Shown here: in pieces, positions 7,748 to 15,915 of the stretch
How positions within the stretch are numbered: the first letter of the stretch is position 1
How the letters are laid out: each line of letters starts with the position of its first letter
Source: JAHEDT01 sp963825615
GTDB taxonomy: Bacteria; Desulfobacterota; Desulfuromonadia; Desulfuromonadales; BM103
Direction: 5' to 3'
NCBI GenBank assembly: GCA_963825615.1
Contig: CAWGTV010000001.1
Coordinates: 868,001 to 932,000 of the forward strand
DNA length: 64,000 bases
Notes under the pieces: model-generated
Database searches by the model: none
Told to the model about the DNA's origin: nothing
The model's input: the letters and a program-made list of their open reading frames with translations, nothing else
Position numbers and translations under genes: made by a program

Positions 7748-8332
7748 TTACTTGGCCTGGACCGCTTCAATTTCCAGGGTGATGGTCACATCATCGCCCA
7801 CGACAAATCCGCCTGTTTCCAGGGCCTTGTTCCAATTGAGGCCGAAGTCATGCCGATTGATCACCGTGCTCGCTGAAAAGCCGGCGCGCTGGTTGCCCCA
7901 AGGGTCGGTATTCTGGCCACGGAAACTGCCCTTCAGAGCCACCTCTTTGGTCGTCCCACGTATCGTCAGGTCACCGTAAACCGTAATCGCGTCACCCGCA
8001 CCTTCGACCTTTTTGCTGACAAAGGTCAGCTCTGGATGATTGGCGACATCGAAGAAATCCGCGCTGCGCAGGTGATTGTCGCGCTTTGTCTCACGGGTAT
8101 TGATCGAGTCGACCTTGATGGTTGCTGTAGCAGAGTTGAGCGTCTTGGTCGCGGGATCAGCCTCAATTTCCGCCTGGTAATCATCGAATGTCCCGCTCAC
8201 CTTGAAAAAGACCAGATGGTCTACCGTGAACTGGACCTGAGAATGAGCCGGGTCAACCTGGTAAACAGCGGCAGATACAAATTGTGCTGAAAGCAGTAAT
8301 GCAACCGTAACAATACCTAAATTCTTAATCAT
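7748..8332 (-). CDS. YceI family periplasmic protein
   Basis: Lipocalin-like YceI-domain protein that probably binds a polyprenyl or other hydrophobic compound in the periplasm. A signal peptide is evident (MIKNLGIVTVALLLSAQFVSA), followed by the family opening VYQVDPAHSQVQFTVDHLVFF, then DSINTRETKRDNHLRSADFFD and a TIRGTTKEVALKGSF stretch near the end. I use the ATG at 8332 with GAGGAGTGATAAC upstream. Divergent from the LysR-type regulator gene, with an AT-rich shared promoter region, so control by that regulator is likely but inferred. Confidence 0.92.
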   Translation of the reverse strand: MIKNLGIVTVALLLSAQFVSAAVYQVDPAHSQVQFTVDHLVFFKVSGTFDDYQAEIEADPATKTLNSATATIKVDSINTRETKRDNHLRSADFFDVANHPELTFVSKKVEGAGDAITVYGDLTIRGTTKEVALKGSFRGQNTDPWGNQRAGFSASTVINRHDFGLNWNKALETGGFVVGDDVTITLEIEAVQAK

Positions 8333-8347
8333 GTTATCACTCCTCAT

Positions 8348-8483
8348 CTAGTTGATTGATGAAATTCACTAATACGTTGATTTCATACTAGCGAGGTTAT
8401 ATATAAATTAATAATATTTATTATTGATATTTACCATAGACTTTATCTATAGTCTTTTCAACGCTGCTTTAAAGGAGAACCTC
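8348..8483. promoter_or_regulatory. Divergent yceI/lysR control region with palindromes
   Basis: AT-rich region between the divergent yceI-like and LysR genes. Two dyads stand out: AATAATATTTATTATT (8410-8425) and ATAGACTTTATCTAT (8436-8450). The second fits the LysR T-N11-A pattern and overlaps a second dyad AGACT...AGTCT. These are candidate operators. Promoter hexamers cannot be placed with confidence. Confidence 0.5.
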
Positions 8484-9374
8484 ATGACCCTTGAACAACT
8501 AAAAATGCTGGTCAAAATTGCAGACGCCGGCGGCATCCTGGCCGCCGCAGACGCCCTTCACCGAACCCAGCCGACCGTGAGCGTCGCCATCAGGAAACTG
8601 GAGGACGAGCTTGGTGTAAGCCTATTGTCGCGGGACAGCTATCGGGCAAGCCTGACCCCGGCAGGCAGGAAACTTTGCCAGCAGGCCCGGTCCGTTCTCA
8701 GAAAGAGCGAGATTCTGGCAGAGATGGCCCGTCATCTTGCGCAGGGCAACGAGCCGGAAATCCGCATCGCCATTGAAGCCAGCTGTCCCCTCCCCCCGGT
8801 GCTCAAAATCCTCGGTGAATGTGAAAAAAAATTTCCGACCACCCAGTTCAACCTGTCGGGAGAAACCCTCTGGGGTGCCCTGGAAAAGCTGCAGTCGGGT
8901 GAAGCCGACCTGGCGATCAGTCCTATGTTCGAAGAGAACCTGGAGCTCGAATCCTTTCCGATGACCAGAGCGACCCTGGTGACGGTTGCCGCACCGTTGT
9001 TCAAGGGGGCTTTTCACAAAGAGGTCCTGACACTTTACGATTTGAAGGATTCCGTACAGGTCGTGGTCAGGGACAGCAGCCGCAGCCCGCGCAATCAGAG
9101 CTTCGGCTACCTGGCCGAGAGTCGCCACTGGTATGTGACAGATCATCTCACCAAGAAAGAGATTATCCTGGCAGGAATGGGCTGGGGGAGACTGCACGAG
9201 CACCAGATAGCCGACGAACTAGTTGACGGCCGCCTGATTCCACTGACCATTGCCAATTATGCAACGACGATGGAGGTCAACATCTGTGTCATACGCGTAC
9301 TGGACAAACCTGCCGGCCCGGTTGGGACAGCCCTCTGGGAGGATTTTCGCAAATTTTTCAGTAATCCGTTCTGA
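8484..9374 (+). CDS. LysR family transcriptional regulator
   Basis: A 296-residue LysR-type regulator. The winged HTH covers about residues 1-60 (MTLEQLKMLVKIADAGGILA then RTQPTVSVAIRKLEDELGVS), and the periplasmic-binding-like effector domain follows from about 90. The start at 8484 has AAAGGAGAACCTC immediately upstream; an in-frame start 20 codons earlier lies in the AT-rich promoter region and is unlikely. The divergent yceI-like gene is the probable target. The inducer is unknown. Confidence 0.93.
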   Translation: MTLEQLKMLVKIADAGGILAAADALHRTQPTVSVAIRKLEDELGVSLLSRDSYRASLTPAGRKLCQQARSVLRKSEILAEMARHLAQGNEPEIRIAIEASCPLPPVLKILGECEKKFPTTQFNLSGETLWGALEKLQSGEADLAISPMFEENLELESFPMTRATLVTVAAPLFKGAFHKEVLTLYDLKDSVQVVVRDSSRSPRNQSFGYLAESRHWYVTDHLTKKEIILAGMGWGRLHEHQIADELVDGRLIPLTIANYATTMEVNICVIRVLDKPAGPVGTALWEDFRKFFSNPF

Positions 9375-9422
9375 TCTTTTCGACTCTACGTTCAGCGGAA
9401 ACAAAGGAGTCCGCCAGGAGAA

Positions 9423-9608
9423 TCAGGACCGATTCACCATCGTTTCTACCTCGATGCGCACATCATCGATATTCACCCGTACGACCTTGCCGCCTTCCTG
9501 CTCGGCCCGCACCAGCCCCTCTTCGACCCATTTCATCAACTGGACGACCTGGATGCCGAACTTATCTGCGGCGGATTCAGGGGTATACCAAGTTTTGACA
9601 AGTGACAT
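9423..9608 (-). CDS. Small helix-turn-helix (excisionase/MerR-like) protein
   Basis: A 61-residue protein: MSLVKTWYTPESAADKFGIQ then VVQLMKWVEEGLVRAEQEGG, ending in a basic segment. The YTPESAADKFGI..LMKWVEEGLV part resembles the MerR or excisionase-type HTH, in which a short helix pair and wing recognise DNA. GGAGGTACATAGCTT precedes the ATG. It stands alone, with no integrase nearby, so it is more likely a small regulator than a phage excisionase. Function unknown. Confidence 0.65.
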   Translation of the reverse strand: MSLVKTWYTPESAADKFGIQVVQLMKWVEEGLVRAEQEGGKVVRVNIDDVRIEVETMVNRS

Positions 9609-9756
9609 AAGCTATGTACCTCCGGTAGCGAGTCGATCAACGTTTAAATTATAACCGCAAAAAATGCATTTGCTTGTTACTCAATAGCTTAGCAGGAAAA
9701 AACCGCTCAAGCTGTGGGTAGGATAGAGGCTGAGATTGAATGGCAGCAGGCCGTTT

Positions 9757-10398
9757 CTATTGCCGACTGACCGTAATGTCACCATACCAGGCCATTGCAG
9801 ACTCCCCGGTATTGTCCGTGTCCGTCATGATGGCAATCGCACCGACCTGCGGCGGATCTTCACCGAAGGCCCTCCGATAGTCGGCGACGATATCACGACG
9901 CACGGGCTGCCATTTACCGACATTCTCGCTACCGCTCTCCACGGCGATCATCATGGCGTTGCCGGTATAAACGTTGGCCTGGATAGCCTCTTTGGGCAGG
10001 CGGTTGGCCCAGATGTAATTGAGCGACCGGGTTTTCAGGAACAACCAGTGTGGAAAGACCACGTAAACCCTGGCCGCGTAATCATCACCCGCCTTGGTGT
10101 GGCTGTCCCCTTTGACAATAATGTTGCCGACCTTCCAGCGCCAGGAGAGGATCGGGTAATCATGCGGATCGAATGCGGTCTCGAACACCAGGCCGGACGC
10201 CGTGCCATGGCTACTGGCCTGGAGCACCTTCTGCCCGGCATCCTCGATGATGCGGTACTCGGTTACACCGTTGAAAATCTTGGCAGACCAGCCCTCCAGA
10301 CCCTTGTCGGCAAAGCTGCCGATAACGATCATATCCTGTCGGGCCGCAACAGCACCAGCCAGGCTCAAAAACAGGAATGTGGTCAGAAAAAACCGCAT
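9757..10398 (-). CDS. DUF3047 domain-containing exported protein
   Basis: A 213-residue protein with a signal peptide (MRFFLTTFLFLSLAGAVAA) followed by a DUF3047-like domain: LEGWSAKIFNGVTEYRI, WRWKVGNIIVKGD, DDYAARVYVVFPHW and AIAIMTDTDNTGESAMAWYG. The domain looks like a jelly-roll or carbohydrate-binding fold by pattern, but its function is unknown. It begins seven bases after the polyferredoxin gene and is last in a three-gene unit with the DUF362 protein and that polyferredoxin. It is probably periplasmic or outer-surface. Confidence 0.85.
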   Translation of the reverse strand: MRFFLTTFLFLSLAGAVAARQDMIVIGSFADKGLEGWSAKIFNGVTEYRIIEDAGQKVLQASSHGTASGLVFETAFDPHDYPILSWRWKVGNIIVKGDSHTKAGDDYAARVYVVFPHWLFLKTRSLNYIWANRLPKEAIQANVYTGNAMMIAVESGSENVGKWQPVRRDIVADYRRAFGEDPPQVGAIAIMTDTDNTGESAMAWYGDITVSRQ

Positions 10399-10404
10399 AG
10401 GAAA

Positions 10405-11964
10405 TCAGCCGTAAGGGGTGGAAAGTAAAGCGGAGCGCTTGCGGCGGCTCTCGCCCTCGTTGATAATACGCACGGCGCTGGCGCCTTCCACCGGGCACTT
10501 GGTCTCGCAGATGCCGCAACCGATACAGAGCCGGTCGACGACCTTGGGGAACTTGACCCGCCGCAGCTGCCCATCGACCAGAATATCTTTTTCCTCAAGT
10601 ATAATCGCTTTTTCTCCGGTTGGACAGTGCTCTTCGCAGACCAGGCATTCCACCCCCTTGGCGTAAGGGAGGCAGCGGTCCTTCTTGATCACAGCCAGGC
10701 CGATGACATTCTTCTGCTTTTCCGGAAGCTTCAGTGGGGCGATCGCGCCGGTGGGACAGACCTGCCCGCACAGCGTGCAGTTGTACTCGCAGTAGCCGAT
10801 GCGCGGCACCACCAGCGGCGTCCACAGTCCGACCGGCCCGGCTTCCAGCAGAGCCGGCTGCAAGGCCCGGCCGATGCAAACCTTCATGCACTCGGCGCAG
10901 CGCACGCAGCGCTGCAGAAACTCTTCCTCGTGAACCGCTCCAGGCGGACGGATCAGGTAAGGGTTCTGCTCGTGGGTCACCGGGCCAATGCGTACGACCG
11001 GGGCGATCATGATGCCGCTGGCCATAGCGGTCAGCACACCGCGGCGCTGCAGGTCGACGCCGGGGGCTCCAGCTAAACTGGCCTTGACACCAAAGCTTAC
11101 CCGCTCATCCGGGCAGAAGCCGGTGCAATCCATGCACAGCAGGCATTCGCTGCGTATGTGCCCCGAACCACGCACCGCCCCGGAACGACAGCGACTGTCG
11201 CACACCTGGCAATCCGCACAGAGTGCCTGCGGGGTGCGCTGCAGCAGGGCATAGCGCGAGCAGAGGCCGAGCAAACCGCCGAGGGGGCAGATATTCTTGC
11301 ACCAGAAGCGCTGCTCGACCCTCTCCAGCAGCACGATCGCCAAGAAGACGAGCAGTGTAAAGAAGCTTAAAGCAAAGATCGGCTGGTAAAAGGCCATGAG
11401 ATAGTCACGGAACAGCGGGTAAGAACCCTTGACTGCGGAGGAGAGCAGCGGCACTTCATGCTTGTAGAAGAAGTCAAAGACCCGGTTCAGTCCGTAGTTG
11501 TAGGCAGGATAAACGGCAAGGGTCAGTGAACGTAGAAAGATCGCCAGGGGATCGAACAGGCCAAGTAGCTGCACGCCGCAGACGGTCGCCGTGCCCATGG
11601 CGATCAACAGGTAGTATTTGACCCGCCGCCAGCTTGGCGAGTAGGCTCGGCGGCCGCGGCCGACCAGCTTACCGAGACCGTCCAGGGTAGTGCCGAGCGG
11701 GCAGATCCAGCCGCAAAAAAAACGCCCGAACAGCACTGTCAACAAGAGGACCACGAGCGCCGGCCAGAGAAGTTTCCAACCAAATGACCCTGGGGCCAGG
11801 AAATCGGCCAAGGCAGCCAAGGGGTCGATACGAAACAACAGGCTGACCGGATAGGGCAACTGGTCAATACCGCGATATTCCGTCTGCAGGAAGAGCCAGA
11901 GAAAGACTGCTAGACAGAAGATTTGGCTGAGACACCGAGCATATGTCCATCTTGATTGTTTCAA
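10405..11964 (-). CDS. Membrane polyferredoxin (NapH/MauN-like 4Fe-4S protein)
   Basis: A 519-residue inner-membrane electron carrier. The first part has about five membrane helices with two CxxxCP motifs typical of NapH/NosR-type proteins (CGWICPLGTTLDG and CKNICPLGG). The second half is a string of 4Fe-4S ferredoxin motifs: CADCQVC, CLLCMDCTGFCP, CVRCAECMKVC, CTLCGQVCPTGAI, CLVCEEHCP and CIGCGICETKCPV. Its ATG overlaps the stop of the upstream DUF362 gene, so the two are coupled. It probably moves electrons from the quinone pool towards a periplasmic partner; the acceptor is unknown. Confidence 0.88.
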   Translation of the reverse strand: MKQSRWTYARCLSQIFCLAVFLWLFLQTEYRGIDQLPYPVSLLFRIDPLAALADFLAPGSFGWKLLWPALVVLLLTVLFGRFFCGWICPLGTTLDGLGKLVGRGRRAYSPSWRRVKYYLLIAMGTATVCGVQLLGLFDPLAIFLRSLTLAVYPAYNYGLNRVFDFFYKHEVPLLSSAVKGSYPLFRDYLMAFYQPIFALSFFTLLVFLAIVLLERVEQRFWCKNICPLGGLLGLCSRYALLQRTPQALCADCQVCDSRCRSGAVRGSGHIRSECLLCMDCTGFCPDERVSFGVKASLAGAPGVDLQRRGVLTAMASGIMIAPVVRIGPVTHEQNPYLIRPPGAVHEEEFLQRCVRCAECMKVCIGRALQPALLEAGPVGLWTPLVVPRIGYCEYNCTLCGQVCPTGAIAPLKLPEKQKNVIGLAVIKKDRCLPYAKGVECLVCEEHCPTGEKAIILEEKDILVDGQLRRVKFPKVVDRLCIGCGICETKCPVEGASAVRIINEGESRRKRSALLSTPYG

Positions 11965-12881
11965 ACCATTCGAACCTCAGAAAGATTCATAACACCCAAA
12001 CCTCTCCGTGCTGCAGCAACAACCGACGGAATATCTTGCGGTTTGAGATCAAACAGGGTCGCAGCATAAGCATCCGCAGCGACAATGTCCGGGGACGCGA
12101 TCAAAGTCTCAGGAGAACGGACATCCTGAAGACGACCGCCTTGTGGTCCATTGGCAACCAGAATGCGGGTTGCATCGATTACTGTAAGATCCGAATGAAT
12201 GACCGATGCAATATCGGCGAGCGATTCAGCGATATTATAGTGAAGTCGCCCCCTGTTGCCGCCGATCACTCCCATGAGGTTCTTCATGCCGAGAGTCAAC
12301 CGGGATATCGAATGATGCTTGGCAATAGGCACATTGATGAACCGATCAGCTTCAATCGCCGGCAGGTAGAACTCCCAGCGATCAAAGGTCTGTCCTCCCC
12401 GAATCTCCAGTTCCTTGTAGAAACGAGAATTCATGTATTCGAGGCTGACTCGGTCTGACCTGATCTTTTCGATGGCATCACGGATGCCACTCCGTGTATA
12501 ACAGCGTCTCTCATCATTGCAGGAACGGTCGAAAATACGGACAAATTTCGCACCGGCTTCGAGGCAGAGTTGCACCAGGGTCTTGACAACTTCAGGGTGG
12601 GTATTGGCCGCTAACTCCACGGTACGATCCCAGCCGATGTTCGGCTTGACAACAACAATGTCACCCGGCCGGACAAAACGATCCATACCGCCCAAGGCAG
12701 CCACGGTCTCTCGCACCAGGAGAGGCACCTCCGCCCCCTTGCGCACCGCCAGAGGTGGAGTTTCTCTGGCACATGCGGGCAGAGGGAGCAACTCGAGAGC
12801 AGGCAAACAGCCTGCAGCCGAAGCGGCAAGGGCAGTTTTAAGGCTCTTGCGGATAAAGGTTCGACGATCAATTCGGGTCAT
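11961..12881 (-). CDS. Tat-exported DUF362 domain protein
   Basis: A 306-residue protein with a twin-arginine leader (DRRTFIRKSLKTALAASAAG), implying export in folded form. The DUF362 core follows: VVVKPNIGWDRT near 95, RSCNDERRCYTRSGI, FINVPIAKHHSISRLTLGMK, and MGVIGGNRGRLHYNIAESLA. DUF362 proteins often accompany ferredoxin domains, but here that role is carried by the coupled polyferredoxin. First gene of a DUF362-polyferredoxin-DUF3047 unit, probably a redox module in the envelope. The substrate is not known. Confidence 0.88.
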   Translation of the reverse strand: MTRIDRRTFIRKSLKTALAASAAGCLPALELLPLPACARETPPLAVRKGAEVPLLVRETVAALGGMDRFVRPGDIVVVKPNIGWDRTVELAANTHPEVVKTLVQLCLEAGAKFVRIFDRSCNDERRCYTRSGIRDAIEKIRSDRVSLEYMNSRFYKELEIRGGQTFDRWEFYLPAIEADRFINVPIAKHHSISRLTLGMKNLMGVIGGNRGRLHYNIAESLADIASVIHSDLTVIDATRILVANGPQGGRLQDVRSPETLIASPDIVAADAYAATLFDLKPQDIPSVVAAARRGLGVMNLSEVRMV

Positions 12882-13101
12882 CAGGAAGCACTTTTGTATT
12901 GATAGACACAGCGGATAAAACTCTTCACCTCGGGAAGGTTGGATACGGCGAACATGAGCCGCCCAAGGGTTATTACTAAATTCCGGCTGAACAAGAGTCT
13001 TTATCAGTCTAAATTCTGTTTGTCTTCAGCGCAACACTAGAGCAGGGGAAAAGGGGGACAGCCTCTGCCCTTGAGGCGAGAATTCCGACACAAAGGCCTT
13101 C

Positions 13102-13404
13102 CTAATGGTACTGTCCTGCAGAAGAATCCTCAGCATGCTGATTTACAGAGATCAAGCCAAAGCTCTTCTCATAACGGCCGATATTTTCCTGGAGGGCAGT
13201 AACAAAACGCTTGGCATGCTGGGGAGACATAATCACCCTTGAACGCACTTTCGCTCTAGGTGCCTGAGGTTGTACAAAAATAAAGTCAACAACAAATTCT
13301 GACTCATTGTGATTGACAACCGCAAGATTAACATATACCCCCTGGGCCAAATCCTCATCAAGTTGGATCTCCAGTTTGACTTCATTCTGCTTCTTGTCTT
13401 CCAA
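13102..13404 (-). CDS. DUF3467 domain-containing protein
   Basis: A 100-residue protein matching DUF3467: KLEIQLDEDLAQGVYVNLAV, NHNESEFVVDFIFVQP, then RVIMSPQHAKRFVTALQENI. Small cytosolic proteins of this family are widespread and uncharacterised. It is monocistronic here, with about 220 bases of empty sequence on its downstream side. Start MEDKKQNEVKLEI has GGCAGGTTTAATTGG upstream. An overlapping alternative frame in the same place shows no family features. Confidence 0.85.
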   Translation of the reverse strand: MEDKKQNEVKLEIQLDEDLAQGVYVNLAVVNHNESEFVVDFIFVQPQAPRAKVRSRVIMSPQHAKRFVTALQENIGRYEKSFGLISVNQHAEDSSAGQYH

Positions 13405-13733
13405 TTAAACCTGCCTTTCCAGAGGCTCACTGACTCGCCCCACTCGTTAAGTTTTTTATGATAACATTTTGTAAACCCACCTACGCCGTATTATAGCGAT
13501 AAAATGTCGAAGTCACATTCATAATCTGTTTTGCAAAAATGAAGAAAAGGTTCCAATCAACGTTAAAGGCCATGCCACAAGGACTATCGAGACATTAGTT
13601 TTTGGATCTGAAAGATAGAGTATGCTCTCAAATCAAATCCATTCGCACGTTGCTTTCCCTTCTCTTATTTTTTCATAATGAAGGCAACAGGCTTAAAACC
13701 ACTTGATATCTACAACTGATATTAGAGGACGAA
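13405..13733. other. Intergenic region before glpK
   Basis: 329 bases without a recognisable gene between the divergent DUF3467 gene and glpK. A weak promoter candidate for glpK is TTGCTT (13650-13655) with CATAAT (13674-13679), spacing 18. The glpK start is preceded by AGAGGACGAA. Nothing else was recognised. Confidence 0.35.
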
Positions 13734-15212
13734 ATGATCAGCTACATTCTGGCCATAGACCAGGGAACCACTGGCACGACTGCACTGCTGGTTGGACACG
13801 ATCTGCGTATTCACGGCCGACACACCGTCGAGTTCCCTCAGCACTTCCCCAAACCCGGCTGGGTGGAACACGACCCGGAAGAAATCTGGCTGTCGGTGCG
13901 CAGCGCGATCATGGAACTGCTTGCAGCAACGGGCACGGCGACGGGCCAAATCCAGGCCATCGGCATCACCAACCAGCGCGAGACTACCCTGCTCTGGGAG
14001 CGCAGAGACAGCCGCCCGGTTGCCAACGCCATCGTCTGGCAGTGTCGTCGCAGCGCGGACATCTGTCAAAGGTTAAAACACCAGGGGTTTGAAGAAACCT
14101 ATCGCCGGCAAACCGGCCTGGTCCTCGACCCTTACTTTTCCGGCACCAAGCTGACCTGGTTCCTCGAGGAATCTGTCGAGACCAGGAGCAGGGCTGAAGC
14201 GGGGCACCTGGCCTTCGGCACCATCGACAGCTTCCTGGTCTGGCGTCTGACCGGTGGCAAAGCCCATGTCACAGATGTTTCGAATGCCTCGCGAACACTC
14301 TTGATGGACCTGACGACCTTGCAGTGGGACGATGCGCTGCTGGAACCGCTCGGCGTACCTCGTGCATTGCTTCCGGACATCGCTTCGTCATCGCAGCTGT
14401 ACGGCAAAACAGCCGGGCTCGATTTTCTCCCCGACGGTATACCGATTACCGGCATGGCCGGCGACCAGCAGGCCGCCCTCTTCGGTCAGGCCTGTTTCGC
14501 TGCCGGGCAAACGAAATGCACCTACGGCACCGGGGCGTTCATCCTGGAGAACATCGGCGCCACCCCATTGCCGAGCAAGCATGGCCTTTTGACGACGGTG
14601 GCCTGGCAAATTAACGGCCAGACCAGCTACGCTCTCGAAGGCAGCGCCTTCATTGCCGGCGCCGCCGTGCAGTGGCTGCGCGACAGCATGGGGCTGATCA
14701 AAAGCTCCGGCGACATCGAGGCCCTGGCACAGCAGGTTCCCGACAGCGCCGGCGTGGTCTTTATCCCGGCCTTGACTGGGTTGGGCGCGCCGCACTGGCG
14801 CAACGAGGTACGCGGCCAGATCACCGGCCTGACCCGCGGCACGACAGCCGCCCACCTGGCCCGCGCAACCCTCGAAGGGATCGCCCTGCAGATTCACGAT
14901 CTGGTCATGGCGATGGCCGACGACCGTGGCGCGCCCGGCTCGATCCTCAAGGTGGACGGTGGTGCGGCCCAGAATAACCTGCTGATGCAGATGCAGGCCG
15001 ACCTCATCAACCGGCCTGTTTCCAGACCGGAGACGGTGGAAACCACGGCCCTCGGCGCGGCGATGCTGGCCGGGCTAGCCATCGGATTCTGGAACGACAC
15101 GCAGGAGTTGGCCGCAAGCTGGCAGGAAGAACGATGCTTCACGCCGCAGGCCGGCTGCCGCTGGCGTGAAAGTTTGCTCGAGCAGTGGCAGGCAGCCATC
15201 AAAAGGATGTAA
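13734..15212 (+). CDS. glpK: Glycerol kinase
   Basis: FGGY-family kinase that phosphorylates glycerol to glycerol 3-phosphate. The 492-residue protein opens MISYILAIDQGTTGTTALLV (phosphate-1 motif). It has the INGITNQRE-type motif AIGITNQRETTLLWERR near 80, MAGDQQAALFGQACF near 245 and a C-terminal ILKVDGGAAQNNLLMQMQAD block near 405. No glpF or glpD is adjacent, so it is a stand-alone gene here. AGAGGACGAA precedes the ATG. Intact. Confidence 0.96.
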   Translation: MISYILAIDQGTTGTTALLVGHDLRIHGRHTVEFPQHFPKPGWVEHDPEEIWLSVRSAIMELLAATGTATGQIQAIGITNQRETTLLWERRDSRPVANAIVWQCRRSADICQRLKHQGFEETYRRQTGLVLDPYFSGTKLTWFLEESVETRSRAEAGHLAFGTIDSFLVWRLTGGKAHVTDVSNASRTLLMDLTTLQWDDALLEPLGVPRALLPDIASSSQLYGKTAGLDFLPDGIPITGMAGDQQAALFGQACFAAGQTKCTYGTGAFILENIGATPLPSKHGLLTTVAWQINGQTSYALEGSAFIAGAAVQWLRDSMGLIKSSGDIEALAQQVPDSAGVVFIPALTGLGAPHWRNEVRGQITGLTRGTTAAHLARATLEGIALQIHDLVMAMADDRGAPGSILKVDGGAAQNNLLMQMQADLINRPVSRPETVETTALGAAMLAGLAIGFWNDTQELAASWQEERCFTPQAGCRWRESLLEQWQAAIKRM

Positions 15213-15234
15213 CGTTTGGGAAAGTTTGCGGAAA

Positions 15235-15552
15235 CTATAGATCGTTGAGCAGGCGGTAGATTTTCTGCTGCAGCTGCCAGGCCGCGTCAGCCTGTGCTTC
15301 AAGATCCGTCTCCTCGAAGATCAAACGCGCCTTGTCAAGGCTGTCATGAGCCTTCATCAGGATCGGCGTCAACTCGAATTCAAGGCGCATGCGCGGGATT
15401 TCGCCGACCTGTTCAACCCATTCTTCCAAGACTTTGCTGGCCTTCTTGACAACCCGGGCGCCAGGTTCTGCAGAGGTGTCACAGCTCTTTAGCTGAAGAC
15501 GAAAAGCAGCAACGTCTTTGGCAATATCACGAAAGCGGTTGGAAATGCTCAT
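15235..15552 (-). CDS. Unknown small helical protein
   Basis: A 105-residue protein that I do not recognise. It is almost entirely predicted helix, charged and amphipathic: ISNRFRDIAKDVAAFRLQLK, KKASKVLEEWVEQVGEIPRM, and DAAWQLQQKIYRLLNDL at the end. It has one Cys and no membrane segment or signal peptide. AGGATCCGGCGG precedes the ATG. It converges on glpK, 22 bases apart. A four-helix bundle or coiled-coil partner protein is plausible but not shown. Confidence 0.6.
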   Translation of the reverse strand: MSISNRFRDIAKDVAAFRLQLKSCDTSAEPGARVVKKASKVLEEWVEQVGEIPRMRLEFELTPILMKAHDSLDKARLIFEETDLEAQADAAWQLQQKIYRLLNDL

Positions 15553-15771
15553 CCGCCGGATCCTTTCACATCAGATTTTCCTGTCACATGGGCCAAGGGA
15601 GAATTGTGTCCCCAGATCAATTACCGGTCAAACCTAAGGTCTCGTTGGCAGCTTCAAATTGGACATATCCTAGTTGAACCAAGGCGGCAAGACAACTGAA
15701 AAGGCGGGTTTCCAGTTGACTGGGCATGAAGGAGCCTGATAATCTTCTGCTGCAAGTAAAAAGTAAGTTTA

Positions 15772-15862
15772 ACGCCCTGGGGGAGTAGTTTCTACTGAGA
15801 GTCTGCGCGACAGATGACCCCTTGAACCTGATCCGGGTTATGCCGGCGTAGGGAAGCGGCGC
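15772..15862 (+). promoter_or_regulatory. TPP riboswitch (THI element) 1
   Basis: Contains the two conserved TPP-binding blocks: CTGAGA (15795-15800) and ACCCCTTGAACCTGATCCGG followed by GTTATGCCGGCGTAGGGA. A P1 stem can be drawn from CGCC (15773-15776) to GGCG (15858-15861). It lies upstream of thiF-S-G-H-E and should turn the operon down when thiamine pyrophosphate is plentiful. Confidence 0.95.
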
Positions 15863-15884
15863 AATTTTCGGACATTCAACCGAG

Positions 15885-15915
15885 AAGAGCCGCCATGTGC
15901 GGCTCTTGGTGTTTT
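15885..15915 (+). terminator. Hairpin after TPP riboswitch 1 (candidate expression platform)
   Basis: AAGAGCCGC (15885-15893) pairs with GCGGCTCTT (15899-15907) around CATGT. A weak T run (GGTGTTTTA) follows. It reaches into the start of thiF, so it could end transcription or hide the ribosome site when TPP is bound. An alternative ATG of thiF (15895) is in its loop. Confidence 0.55.
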
